Source: Flavobacteriales bacterium UBA7666
GTDB taxonomy: Bacteria > Bacteroidota > Bacteroidia > Flavobacteriales_D > Crocinitomicaceae
DNA length: 64,000 nt
Assembly (NCBI GenBank): GCA_002483265.1
Contig: DLHO01000022.1
Coordinates: 860-64,859 of the forward strand
Reading direction: 5' to 3'
Of this stretch, positions 25,553-33,937 are shown piece by piece. The notes under the pieces were generated by a model. That model saw nothing but the letters and a program-made list of their open reading frames with translations, ran no database searches and was not told where the DNA came from. The first letter of the stretch is position 1; each line of letters starts with the position of its first letter. A program made the translations under genes and the position numbers.

Positions 25553-27790
25553 TTAATTTTCAATTAGGTTTCCAAGTGCATTATCAAAAATCTCTTTTGC
25601 TTCAGAGATAAATCCGAAATGCTCATCGTCAACCATCATTTTACCTTTTGTAACATGACCAAGAAGTGTGTAATTCACACCGCTTCCCATCATGAATTCA
25701 ATGAAGTCTTCTTCGGTGTTTTCTGAAACAGTCACTACGACACGACTTTGAGCTTCACCAAATAAGAAAGCATCTTCACGAACTTCTGAGTCAGTAACGA
25801 TATCGAAACCAAGTCCGCGAGGCATAGACATTTCAACCAATGAAACGAACAATCCACCGTCAGCACAATCGTGCGCTGAGTTGATTAATTCCTGACTGAT
25901 CAATCCTTTTACTGCTTCTTGCAAAACGTATTCTTTTTCCAAATCGAAATGTGGAGCAGGAGAAGCTTCAATTTTGTGGTATTTCGCCAAATATTCAGAA
26001 GATGAAATATCGTTTACACAATCTCCAAGAATGAAGATCAAATCACCTTTTTGTTTGAAATCCAAAGACATGATTTTTGACTTGTCTTCCACAACACCAA
26101 TCATTCCGATTGTTGGAGTAGGGAAAACCGGGATCTCTTTTCCACCGATATTACTTTGGTTGTAGAAAGAAACGTTTCCACCTGTTACCGGTGTTCCGAA
26201 TTTCAAACAAGCTTTTGACATTCCTTTGATTGCACCTACAAATTGCCAGTAGGATTCCGGATTGTATGGGTTTCCAAAGTTCAAACAGTTTGTAATTGCG
26301 CTAGGAATTCCTCCCGAAACAACGATGTTACGAGCGGCTTCCGAAACTGCGATTGCCGTTCCGATTTCCGGATCTGCATTTACGTATCGTGAGTTGCAGT
26401 CAACTGTCATTGCTAAAGCCTTTTCAGTTCCTTTCAAGTTCACAATTCCAGCATTCGTTGGACGGTTGGTGGTCATTGTTTTTGTTCCAACCATGGAGTC
26501 GTACTGTTCGTAAACCCAACGCTTAGAAGCAATATTTGGCTGACTCAATAAGAAGAAACCGATTTCCTTTAAGTTATCCGGTTGTTCTACTGAATCAATA
26601 TTGAATTTTTTGTATTCCTGGTAATAAGCAGGTTCTGAATATTCACGTTGGTAAACTGGGGCACCACCTCCAAGAACCAATGATTCTGCAGGAACGTCTC
26701 CAACCAATTCTCCGTTCATGTAATAGCGAACACGACCGTCATCCGTAACAGTTCCGATCTCTTCAGCGTGTAAGTCCCATTTATCAAAAATGCGTTTTAC
26801 GATATCTTCTTTTCCTTTTTGGATCACAACCAACATACGTTCTTGAGATTCCGAAAGCAAAATTTCATATGGAAGCATATTTTCCTGACGTGTAGGAACG
26901 CGATCCAAATGGATTTCCATTCCAACTCCGCCTCCAGCACTCATTTCACAAGTAGAGCAAGTGATTCCTGCTGCACCCATGTCCTGCATTCCAACGATTG
27001 CATCGGTATTTGCCAATTCCATGGTAGCTTCCAAAAGCAATTTCTCCATGAAAGGATCCCCAACCTGAACAGATGGTAAATCCTGAGCGGACTCTTCTGT
27101 AATATCTTTAGATGCAAATGCAGCTCCAGCGATTCCGTCTTTACCTGTGGAAGAACCCACGATGTAAACCGGATTTCCCGGTCCTTTCGCTTTTGCAGAA
27201 ATAACTTTCTTCGTATCGATGATTCCTGCAGAAAATGCATTTACCAACGGGTTTTGGTTATAAGATTTATCGAAGAATACTTCTCCTCCAACGATTGGAA
27301 TTCCGAAAGCATTTCCGTAATCACCAATTCCTTTAACAACCCCTTTTACTAACCATTTTGTGCGGGCTTCAGAGATATCTCCAAAACGCAATGAGTTTAA
27401 CTGTGCAACCGGACGAGCTCCCATTGTGAAAATGTCGCGGTTGATTCCACCAACTCCAGTTGCAGCTCCTTGATAAGGCTCCAAAGCAGAAGGGTGATTG
27501 TGAGATTCTATTTTGAAAACACAACCGATTCCACCTCCCAAGTCTACTAATCCAGCGTTTTCTTCACCAGCTTTTACCAACATGTGCGGGCCATCTTTCG
27601 GTAACTGTTTTAACCAATAAATGGAATTTTTGTAAGAACAGTGTTCAGACCACATGACAGAATAAACTGCTGTTTCAGTGAAGTTTGGTGTACGACCTAA
27701 AATTCCTTTGATCATTTCAAATTCATCAGCTCGTAAACCTAATTCAACCGCTTGCTCAAGCGTAGCTTCTTGTTTAATGGAAGTACTCAT
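25553..27790 (-). CDS. purL: Phosphoribosylformylglycinamidine synthase, large subunit PurL
   Basis: The 745-aa enzyme converts FGAR to FGAM in purine synthesis, using ammonia delivered by PurQ with PurS. The length is that of the small (three-subunit) PurL form, not the 1,200-1,300-aa fused form. Motifs include YSVMWSEHCSYKNS, the catalytic HNHPSALEPYQGAATGVGG, GMQDMGAAGITCS and SAHDCADGGLFVSLVEM. The ATG at 27790 (MSTSIKQ) is chosen over an upstream in-frame start at 27811. No purQ or purS is in the window. Confidence 0.96.
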   Translation of the reverse strand: MSTSIKQEATLEQAVELGLRADEFEMIKGILGRTPNFTETAVYSVMWSEHCSYKNSIYWLKQLPKDGPHMLVKAGEENAGLVDLGGGIGCVFKIESHNHPSALEPYQGAATGVGGINRDIFTMGARPVAQLNSLRFGDISEARTKWLVKGVVKGIGDYGNAFGIPIVGGEVFFDKSYNQNPLVNAFSAGIIDTKKVISAKAKGPGNPVYIVGSSTGKDGIAGAAFASKDITEESAQDLPSVQVGDPFMEKLLLEATMELANTDAIVGMQDMGAAGITCSTCEMSAGGGVGMEIHLDRVPTRQENMLPYEILLSESQERMLVVIQKGKEDIVKRIFDKWDLHAEEIGTVTDDGRVRYYMNGELVGDVPAESLVLGGGAPVYQREYSEPAYYQEYKKFNIDSVEQPDNLKEIGFFLLSQPNIASKRWVYEQYDSMVGTKTMTTNRPTNAGIVNLKGTEKALAMTVDCNSRYVNADPEIGTAIAVSEAARNIVVSGGIPSAITNCLNFGNPYNPESYWQFVGAIKGMSKACLKFGTPVTGGNVSFYNQSNIGGKEIPVFPTPTIGMIGVVEDKSKIMSLDFKQKGDLIFILGDCVNDISSSEYLAKYHKIEASPAPHFDLEKEYVLQEAVKGLISQELINSAHDCADGGLFVSLVEMSMPRGLGFDIVTDSEVREDAFLFGEAQSRVVVTVSENTEEDFIEFMMGSGVNYTLLGHVTKGKMMVDDEHFGFISEAKEIFDNALGNLIEN

Positions 27791-27808
27791 TTTGTTATAA
27801 CTTTGATG

Positions 27809-27816
27809 CAAAAGTA
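27809..27816 (-). promoter_or_regulatory. -7 box upstream of purL
   Basis: TACTTTTG on the minus strand matches TAnnTTTG, 18 bases before the ATG. I do not see a good TTG at -33. Confidence 0.45.
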
Positions 27817-27891
27817 ATCATTCCTTTGTTCATAGGAGGTTGAACTTTTCCGTTTTTTTCCACAGAATAACAGTTGGAATTATCAATTATT

Positions 27892-27921
27892 AATTATCAA
27901 GAGGGAGACTTCTTGATAATT
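27892..27921. repeat. Inverted repeat between divergent purL and the 27963 operon
   Basis: AATTATCAAG (27892-27901) and CTTGATAATT (27912-27921) are perfect 10-bp arms with a 10-base loop, flanked by further TTAATTAT/ATAATTGAT words on both sides. It could be an operator or a repeat element; it does not end in a T run. Confidence 0.6.
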
Positions 27922-27962
27922 ACAAGCTTCATAATTGATAATTAATTTAATTTAGAGCCCAC

Positions 27963-29411
27963 ATGATATTTACACTAGTCCTGATTGGTTTAACTTGGTT
28001 TGTTTGGAAGTTCAAAACAGATGGTTTGTCGCGAACTAATTTGCTGATTGGGTGGGGGATTAAAGTTCTTTTTGGTGTTTTGTTTATGATTGTCCATACC
28101 AAGATTTACGGTATAGGTGAAATTACCGTTGACTGGGAAGAATACATGGAGGATAGCATGACATTAAATGGTGTCGCTTATCAGTCGTTTGGTGATTACC
28201 TGAAGTTTTTATTCGGAATGAACTCAGAAGCCGCGATTCAGCAGTATTTAGCAAATACAAATCATTGGTCGGCCGGAGACTTGGATCTAATGAATGACTC
28301 ACGAAATGTTTTGCGCGTAAATAGTTTAATTGTATTCCTTTCCAAAGGAAATGTGTACGTCCATATTTTATTTTTCTCTTTCTTTTCTTTCATTGGATTA
28401 CGTGAAATCTTTCTTGCATTTAAGAATCGTGTTTTTTATGATAAACGCTGGTTTTGGTTCGCATTGTTTCTCTTCCCTACTTTAAGTTTCTGGACGAGTT
28501 CTGTTTTGAAAGAGCCCTTGATGCTTTTAGGATTTGCTTTTCTTTTGAATGCACTCCTTGGAGAATTATCCTGGAAATCCCGTATTTGGAGAATCGTCCT
28601 CGGTTTTGTATTGATGCTAGGGTTCAAGCCATACGTACTAGGATGTTTGCTGCTGTGTATTCCGATGTTTTTATTAGGGAAGTTTGTTTTTAAGAAACGT
28701 GTGTTCTTAGCTCCATTGACCATTTTCGGAGTTATTGCAATTGTATTCATGCTGTTTGGAGGCCTAAGAACAAATGTAACTCATCGCCTCACGCGGATGC
28801 AATTTGATTTTATCAATGTTGGAAGGGGAGGAACTCATGTATCTGCAGATTCTTGCTTTTATTATTTCAGTAAGGATCAGTACCCCTATTTGAATTTTCT
28901 GGAGAATAGAACTGTTCAGGTTAAAAGGGATCTAACAGCTAAAAAAGTAACGTTCGGAATGAATTATCCATTTCAGGATGTTCAATTAAAACCGAGCGAA
29001 GGTCCTTGGAAAGTTGTCTTTATGGGGAATGAATGTGGAAGTTATATCGAGTTGACACCAATTGGGAATGATTTTAGCCGACTGATTAAAAATGTACCGG
29101 AAGCACTTTCGAATGCGACTTTCAGGCCTACTTTTTGGGATCCGGGAGGGAAGCTTAAAATCATTAGTTTTTTAGAAACAATAGGTTTATTTGTGCTCCT
29201 TACTTTTGGGTTTTGGCACAATCGAAAATACCGAACAGCGGAAGAAAAGAATATCCTGTTTTTTCTACTCACTTTTTCTGTTGTTTTATTGGTGTTAATC
29301 GGTTGGACAACTCCGGTTTTGGGAGCAATTGTTCGTTATCGAATGCCTGCATATTTAACCCTGTTTTTGATGGCTTTTATCGGTTCAAGACCGTTCAAAT
29401 TTAAATTATGA
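27963..29411 (+). CDS. Multi-pass membrane protein of unknown function
   Basis: The 482-aa product has about ten membrane helices, a large non-membrane segment (about residues 270-375) holding several of its cysteines, and short basic loops. The layout of helices with a charged stretch after helix 2 (DWEEYMEDSM) is reminiscent of polysaccharide polymerase or GT-C glycosyltransferase-like proteins, but I cannot assign a family. It is first in a three-gene operon; its last codons overlap the SDR gene as ATGA. Confidence 0.65.
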   Translation: MIFTLVLIGLTWFVWKFKTDGLSRTNLLIGWGIKVLFGVLFMIVHTKIYGIGEITVDWEEYMEDSMTLNGVAYQSFGDYLKFLFGMNSEAAIQQYLANTNHWSAGDLDLMNDSRNVLRVNSLIVFLSKGNVYVHILFFSFFSFIGLREIFLAFKNRVFYDKRWFWFALFLFPTLSFWTSSVLKEPLMLLGFAFLLNALLGELSWKSRIWRIVLGFVLMLGFKPYVLGCLLLCIPMFLLGKFVFKKRVFLAPLTIFGVIAIVFMLFGGLRTNVTHRLTRMQFDFINVGRGGTHVSADSCFYYFSKDQYPYLNFLENRTVQVKRDLTAKKVTFGMNYPFQDVQLKPSEGPWKVVFMGNECGSYIELTPIGNDFSRLIKNVPEALSNATFRPTFWDPGGKLKIISFLETIGLFVLLTFGFWHNRKYRTAEEKNILFFLLTFSVVLLVLIGWTTPVLGAIVRYRMPAYLTLFLMAFIGSRPFKFKL

Positions 29412-30172
29412 AGAAATACGTTTTTATTACCGGAGCAACTGCCGGTTTTGGAGAAGCAACAGCGCGAATATTTGCTGATAATGGCTGGAACCTGATTTTA
29501 ACCGGGCGACGAATGGAGCGTTTGGAATTAGTAAAAAAAGAACTTCAAGCGAAGGGAGTTGACATCGTATTGCTGAATTTTGATGTGCGAATTGAAAATG
29601 AAGTGAATCAAGCAGTTCATTCCTTATCGGAAGAAGTGAAAAGCAATTTGGCTATTTTGATTAATAACGCAGGGTTGGCAGTTGGTCGCGGACCGATAGA
29701 TTCCGGTGAAACGGATGACTGGGATCGGATGATTGATACCAACGTGAAAGGATTGTTGTATGTAACACGTGCTATTTCTCCGATTTTGAAGAAGAACGGA
29801 GGCGGACATATTGTAAACATTGCAAGTATCGCCGGCAAAGAAGTGTATGCAGGAGGAAATGTTTACTGTGCTACCAAACATGCTGTTGATGCATTGTCCC
29901 GAGCGATCCGAATTGATTTAGTACATGATCATATAAAAGTGACAAATATTGCTCCCGGTGCAGCAGAAACAGAGTTTTCTCTGGTGCGGTTTAAAGGAGA
30001 TGAACAAACAGCTAAAAATGTATACGATGGATTTGATCCGCTGATGGCAGAAGACATTGCTGATGCGGTTTATTACGTTTGTTCCAGACCAAAACATGTT
30101 TGTATTAACGATTTGGTGATTATGCCAAGCGCACAGGCGAGTTCAACAATTTTTCATAAAAACCATTCCTAA
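29408..30172 (+). CDS. Short-chain dehydrogenase/reductase (YdfG-like)
   Basis: The 254-aa classical SDR has the nucleotide motif TGATAGFGEAT, the NADP-favouring arginines TGRRMERL, NNAGLAVG, the catalytic serine in NIASIAG and the Y-x3-K pair in YCATKHAV. It resembles YdfG, which reduces 3-hydroxy acids such as serine or malonic semialdehyde; the substrate here is not determinable. Both ends overlap neighbours (ATGA before, TAATG after), so the three genes are translationally coupled. Confidence 0.93.
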   Translation: MKKYVFITGATAGFGEATARIFADNGWNLILTGRRMERLELVKKELQAKGVDIVLLNFDVRIENEVNQAVHSLSEEVKSNLAILINNAGLAVGRGPIDSGETDDWDRMIDTNVKGLLYVTRAISPILKKNGGGHIVNIASIAGKEVYAGGNVYCATKHAVDALSRAIRIDLVHDHIKVTNIAPGAAETEFSLVRFKGDEQTAKNVYDGFDPLMAEDIADAVYYVCSRPKHVCINDLVIMPSAQASSTIFHKNHS

Positions 30173-31800
30173 TGCGATATTTTCAGTTCTTTTTGGTTTT
30201 ATTGGTCGGTGCTTCCTGCATGAAAGGCCAATCCGTTGATTTGGTAATCCACAATGCGAAGATCCATACGATGGATGATAAAAATTCTGTTGTACAAGCT
30301 ATTGCAATCCGGGATGGAAAAGTGGTAGAAGTTGGTCCGGATCGCCAGATCATGAATAAATACAGTGCAGACGAATTTATCGATGCAGAAGGAAAAGATA
30401 TTTTTCCCGGATTGGCAGATGCGCACGGGCACTTGATGAGTTTGGCGCGCCAAAGGCTATCGGTAAATCTGGTTGGAACAGCTTCCATGGAAGAGTTGAT
30501 TGTTCGGGTAGAAAAGTATTCGCAGCGAAAAGAACGTGCTGTAATTGTTGGCGGAGGCTGGGATCAAAGTTTGTGGAATACTAAAGACTTACCCACAAAT
30601 GAACTGTTGAATGAAAAATTCCCGAATAAACCGGTGGTTTTGTATCGGATTGACGGACATGCAGTTTTGGCAAATAATGCAGCACTGAAGAAATACGGAG
30701 TAACTGAATTGTCTCACATTGATGGTGGTGCGATTTTGAAAAAGGAAGACGGAAGTTTGACAGGAATTTTATTAGATAACGCTATTTCATTAATTAGTGA
30801 TCGGCTGCCTGATTTTCCAGATAATGAGTTGACTAAGGCTCTAATGGAAATCCAACAGGAATTATATGGATATGGAATCACAGATGTGCATGAGGCAGGT
30901 TTAACTCCGCACGATTTCAAACTTATTCGCCGTTTGGTGAATGACAATAAACTCACGATTGGAATTTATGGAATGTTGTATCCCGAAAAGGAAAATGCCG
31001 ACTTCGCTAAGGAACATGGATTTCTAACCGAAAAAAACTTACTTGTTCGGTCATTTAAGGTTATTGGTGATGGAGCTCTAGGGTCAAGAGGAGCACTTTT
31101 AAAGCTACCTTATTCGGATGATCTGCACAATCATGGTTTATTGACGACTTCCCTTGCCGATATGAAACGCTATTCTTCATTGGCTGAATTGACGGGATAT
31201 CAATTGAATATTCACGCAATCGGAGATTCTACCAATCGTCTGGTGTTGGAGTTAATTCGGGATTATTCGAAAAAGAATCCGGATCATCGCTGGAGATTGG
31301 AGCATGCACAAGTAATTGACCCGAAAGATTTTGATTTGCTGGAAAGCTCAGGAGCATTTCCTTCTGTGCAGCCAACTCATGCCGTGAGTGATCAACGCTG
31401 GGCAGAATCACGTTTGGGTAAAGCGCGTTTGAAAGGAGCGTATGCTTACAATACCTTGTTAAAAAGAGCAGGCATGTTAGCGATCGGGACCGATTTCCCG
31501 GTTGAAAGCACCAATCCGTTCCTGACCATTCATGCAGCTGTAAACAGAAAGAATGCAGAAGGCGATCCGATAGATGGATTTTTGATTGAAGAAGCGCTTA
31601 CGGAAGAAGCGTGTTTGCGTGGAATGACTATTTGGGCAGCTTTTGCTAGTTTTCAGGAAGAAACCAAAGGAAGTTTGGAAAAAGGAAAGGATGCTACTTT
31701 GGTAATTTTGGAAAGTCCGTTCTCTTCAAAAGGATCCTATAATCCGAATTATTCCAACAGGACATTTGTCAAAGGAAAAGTGGTGTTTTCTATGGAATAA
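30172..31800 (+). CDS. Amidohydrolase-3 family (YtcJ-like) lipoprotein
   Basis: The 542-aa protein has a lipoprotein signal (RYFQFFLVLLVGASC, lipid Cys16), so it acts outside the cytoplasm. The enzyme part is a metal-dependent amidohydrolase of the YtcJ/LAF3 type: DAHGHLMSL supplies the first metal ligands, GGGWDQSLW and TDVHEAGL follow, then IHAIGDSTN, WRLEHAQ and the final IGTDFPVEST. Substrate unknown; relatives act on N-acyl or formyl groups. It ends the operon started at 27963. Confidence 0.88.
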   Translation: MRYFQFFLVLLVGASCMKGQSVDLVIHNAKIHTMDDKNSVVQAIAIRDGKVVEVGPDRQIMNKYSADEFIDAEGKDIFPGLADAHGHLMSLARQRLSVNLVGTASMEELIVRVEKYSQRKERAVIVGGGWDQSLWNTKDLPTNELLNEKFPNKPVVLYRIDGHAVLANNAALKKYGVTELSHIDGGAILKKEDGSLTGILLDNAISLISDRLPDFPDNELTKALMEIQQELYGYGITDVHEAGLTPHDFKLIRRLVNDNKLTIGIYGMLYPEKENADFAKEHGFLTEKNLLVRSFKVIGDGALGSRGALLKLPYSDDLHNHGLLTTSLADMKRYSSLAELTGYQLNIHAIGDSTNRLVLELIRDYSKKNPDHRWRLEHAQVIDPKDFDLLESSGAFPSVQPTHAVSDQRWAESRLGKARLKGAYAYNTLLKRAGMLAIGTDFPVESTNPFLTIHAAVNRKNAEGDPIDGFLIEEALTEEACLRGMTIWAAFASFQEETKGSLEKGKDATLVILESPFSSKGSYNPNYSNRTFVKGKVVFSME

Positions 31801-31803
31801 AAA

Positions 31804-31827
31804 AGGGTTCGCCGGCAAACGAACCCT
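31804..31827. terminator. Hairpin after the amidohydrolase operon
   Basis: AGGGTTCG (31804-31811) and CGAACCCT (31820-31827) form a perfect 8-bp stem 3 bases after the stop. The plus strand lacks a T run after it, while the minus strand has one, so plus-strand termination would be imperfect. Confidence 0.55.
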
Positions 31828-31884
31828 ACAAACCAAAAAACCAAAAACGATCAAACACAAGTCAGTAATTCTTTGTAACTTTCC

Positions 31885-31955
31885 AACTAGTTCATGAATT
31901 GCACTTGATCGAAGTTAGAAACTATATTCCCACAATATAAAAGTATGAACTAGTT
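31885..31955. repeat. Spaced inverted repeat upstream of the acyl-CoA synthetase gene
   Basis: AACTAGTTCAT at 31885-31895 is repeated inverted as ATGAACTAGTT at 31945-31955, with 49 bases between. Each arm contains the palindrome AACTAGTT, so this could be two operator sites or one long hairpin. It lies about 105 bases before the ATG at 32060. Confidence 0.6.
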
Positions 31956-32059
31956 TCTTAACATCATGCTGTGAAAAAACAAACGATGGTTTTGGATGAA
32001 CATTTTTGCGCTATTGCTTAATTTTTAATACATATATTGTGAGTGCTATTACAACTGAT

Positions 32060-33835
32060 ATGAATGAAGTAAGACGACTATTTGACGTGCCTGCTTATCA
32101 ATTGAATAACTTTCCAAACGCCTCCATGTTTGTTACCAAAACTGAGGGGGTGTGGGTACCTATGACGACCGAAGGATTTGTAGCGCTTACAAATCAAATT
32201 TCCAAGGGACTTGTGGCACTCGGTGTTTCAGTTGGTGAACGTGTGGCATTGGTTTCACCAAACCGGGTGGAGTGGAATATCATGGATATTGCAATCCAAC
32301 AGGTGGGAGCCGTTGTGGTTCCGGTTTATCCGAATATTTCGGAGCACGATTATGTGTACATTTTTAATGACGCAGGAATTCGTCATGCATTTGTTGGAGG
32401 TGAAGAATTATCCCATAAAATTCAAGGGGTATCTTCCCAAATTCCTTCTTTGGAAAAGATCTTTACGTTTGATCAACTCCCAGATTTTGCTAATTATAAA
32501 GACTTAATTGCACTGGGTTCGGATATTCCTCAGAATAAGATCACGGAATTAAAGGCAAATGTGCGCAATCAGGATTTAGCTACGATCATTTATACCTCCG
32601 GAACAACTGGAAATCCGAAAGGAGTTATGTTATCTCATAACAACCTGCTTTCCAATGTGCTTTCCTGTAAGTTTAGTATTCCGGCTGATGAAACTTCACG
32701 TGTATTGACATTCTTACCGGTTTGTCACGTATATGAACGCATGTTGCATTACCTATATATGTATTGCGGATCTTCAATCTATTTCGCAGAATCAATGGAT
32801 ACAATTGGTGAGAACCTGAAGGAGGTAAAACCGAATGTGTTCACAGCAGTTCCGCGTTTATTGGAAAAGGTCTTCGATAAGATTATGCTGACAGGTGAGG
32901 GATTGACCGGCTTTAAACGCAGAATATTCTTCTGGTCGGTTGGCGTTGCGGAACAATATCACACGGGAAAACTAGGATTTTGGTATAGGATTAAATTGGG
33001 AATTGCCCGTAAACTGGTATTCTCAAAATGGCAGGCAGCGTTGGGAGGTGAAGTAAAAGCCGTAGCTTCAGGTTCTGCAGCATTGCAGCCTCGCTTAGCA
33101 CAAATTTTTATGGCTGCAGGAATTCCGGTATTGGAAGGTTATGGGTTAACGGAAACTTCTCCGGTGATTTCCGTAAACTGTTTGAAAAAAGGAGTGAAGA
33201 TTGGAACTGTTGGGCCACTGATTGATGGTGTGAAGGTGAAAATTGCTGAAGACGGAGAGATTTTGGTGAAAGGGCCGAATGTCATGATTGGTTATTACAA
33301 TTTACCAGATAAAACTGCTGAGGCTATTGATTCGCAAGGCTGGTTCCATACGGGGGATATCGGAACGTTTGAAGATGGAATCTTCTTGAAGATAACCGAC
33401 CGTAAGAAAGAAATTTTTAAAACTTCAGGAGGGAAATACATTATTCCGCAAGCAATGGAAAACACTTTCAAAGAATCGCGATTTATAGAACAAATCATGG
33501 TTTTGGGTGAAGGACAGAAATTTCCTTCCGCATTCATTGTTCCTGCATTCCCGTTTGTGAAAGAATGGGCGAATCGTAAGAACATCCAAATTGGAACAAC
33601 GAATGAAGAGATTGCGAAGAATCCGGATGTGATTGCACGTGTTCAAAAGGAAGTAGATCGCATCAATGAAGGTTACGGAAGCTGGGAGAAAATCAAGAAG
33701 TTTGCGCTCTTGCCTCAGGAATTTGGAATTGCAACCGGTGAATTGACTCCGACACTAAAATTAAAACGAAAGATTATTCTTGAACAGTATAAAACGATTG
33801 TGGATGGTTTTTATAAGGAAGATCATCATGAGTAA
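32060..33835 (+). CDS. Long-chain fatty-acid--CoA ligase (AMP-dependent synthetase)
   Basis: The 591-aa enzyme activates fatty acids to acyl-CoA. It has the ANL P-loop TIIYTSGTTGNPKGVMLSH, the FadD-type FLPVCHVYERMLHYLYMYCG, EGYGLTETSPVISVN, the hinge DRKKEIFKTSGGKYI and a C-terminal TPTLKLKRK with the catalytic lysine region. The ATG at 32060 is preferred; a GTG at 32039 in frame would add 7 residues. It is a single-gene transcript ending in a long palindrome. Confidence 0.93.
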   Translation: MNEVRRLFDVPAYQLNNFPNASMFVTKTEGVWVPMTTEGFVALTNQISKGLVALGVSVGERVALVSPNRVEWNIMDIAIQQVGAVVVPVYPNISEHDYVYIFNDAGIRHAFVGGEELSHKIQGVSSQIPSLEKIFTFDQLPDFANYKDLIALGSDIPQNKITELKANVRNQDLATIIYTSGTTGNPKGVMLSHNNLLSNVLSCKFSIPADETSRVLTFLPVCHVYERMLHYLYMYCGSSIYFAESMDTIGENLKEVKPNVFTAVPRLLEKVFDKIMLTGEGLTGFKRRIFFWSVGVAEQYHTGKLGFWYRIKLGIARKLVFSKWQAALGGEVKAVASGSAALQPRLAQIFMAAGIPVLEGYGLTETSPVISVNCLKKGVKIGTVGPLIDGVKVKIAEDGEILVKGPNVMIGYYNLPDKTAEAIDSQGWFHTGDIGTFEDGIFLKITDRKKEIFKTSGGKYIIPQAMENTFKESRFIEQIMVLGEGQKFPSAFIVPAFPFVKEWANRKNIQIGTTNEEIAKNPDVIARVQKEVDRINEGYGSWEKIKKFALLPQEFGIATGELTPTLKLKRKIILEQYKTIVDGFYKEDHHE

Positions 33836-33849
33836 TTGAAAATTAAAAA

Positions 33850-33889
33850 AAAACAGTAGGGGCGGAAAATTTTCCGCCCCTACTGTTTT
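33850..33889. repeat. Perfect 40-bp palindrome (terminator-like element)
   Basis: The arm from 33850 to 33869 (AAAACAGTAGGGGCGGAAAA) is followed directly by its exact reverse complement to 33889, with no loop. It comes 15 bases after the fatty-acid ligase stop and can end that transcript, but its GC core and perfect symmetry are more like a mobile or REP-type palindrome. The following DUF4157 gene starts 48 bases later. Confidence 0.9.
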
Positions 33890-33937
33890 ATGGTTTGGAA
33901 TAGTTATTTTCACGATAACTATTCACAACTTATTATT

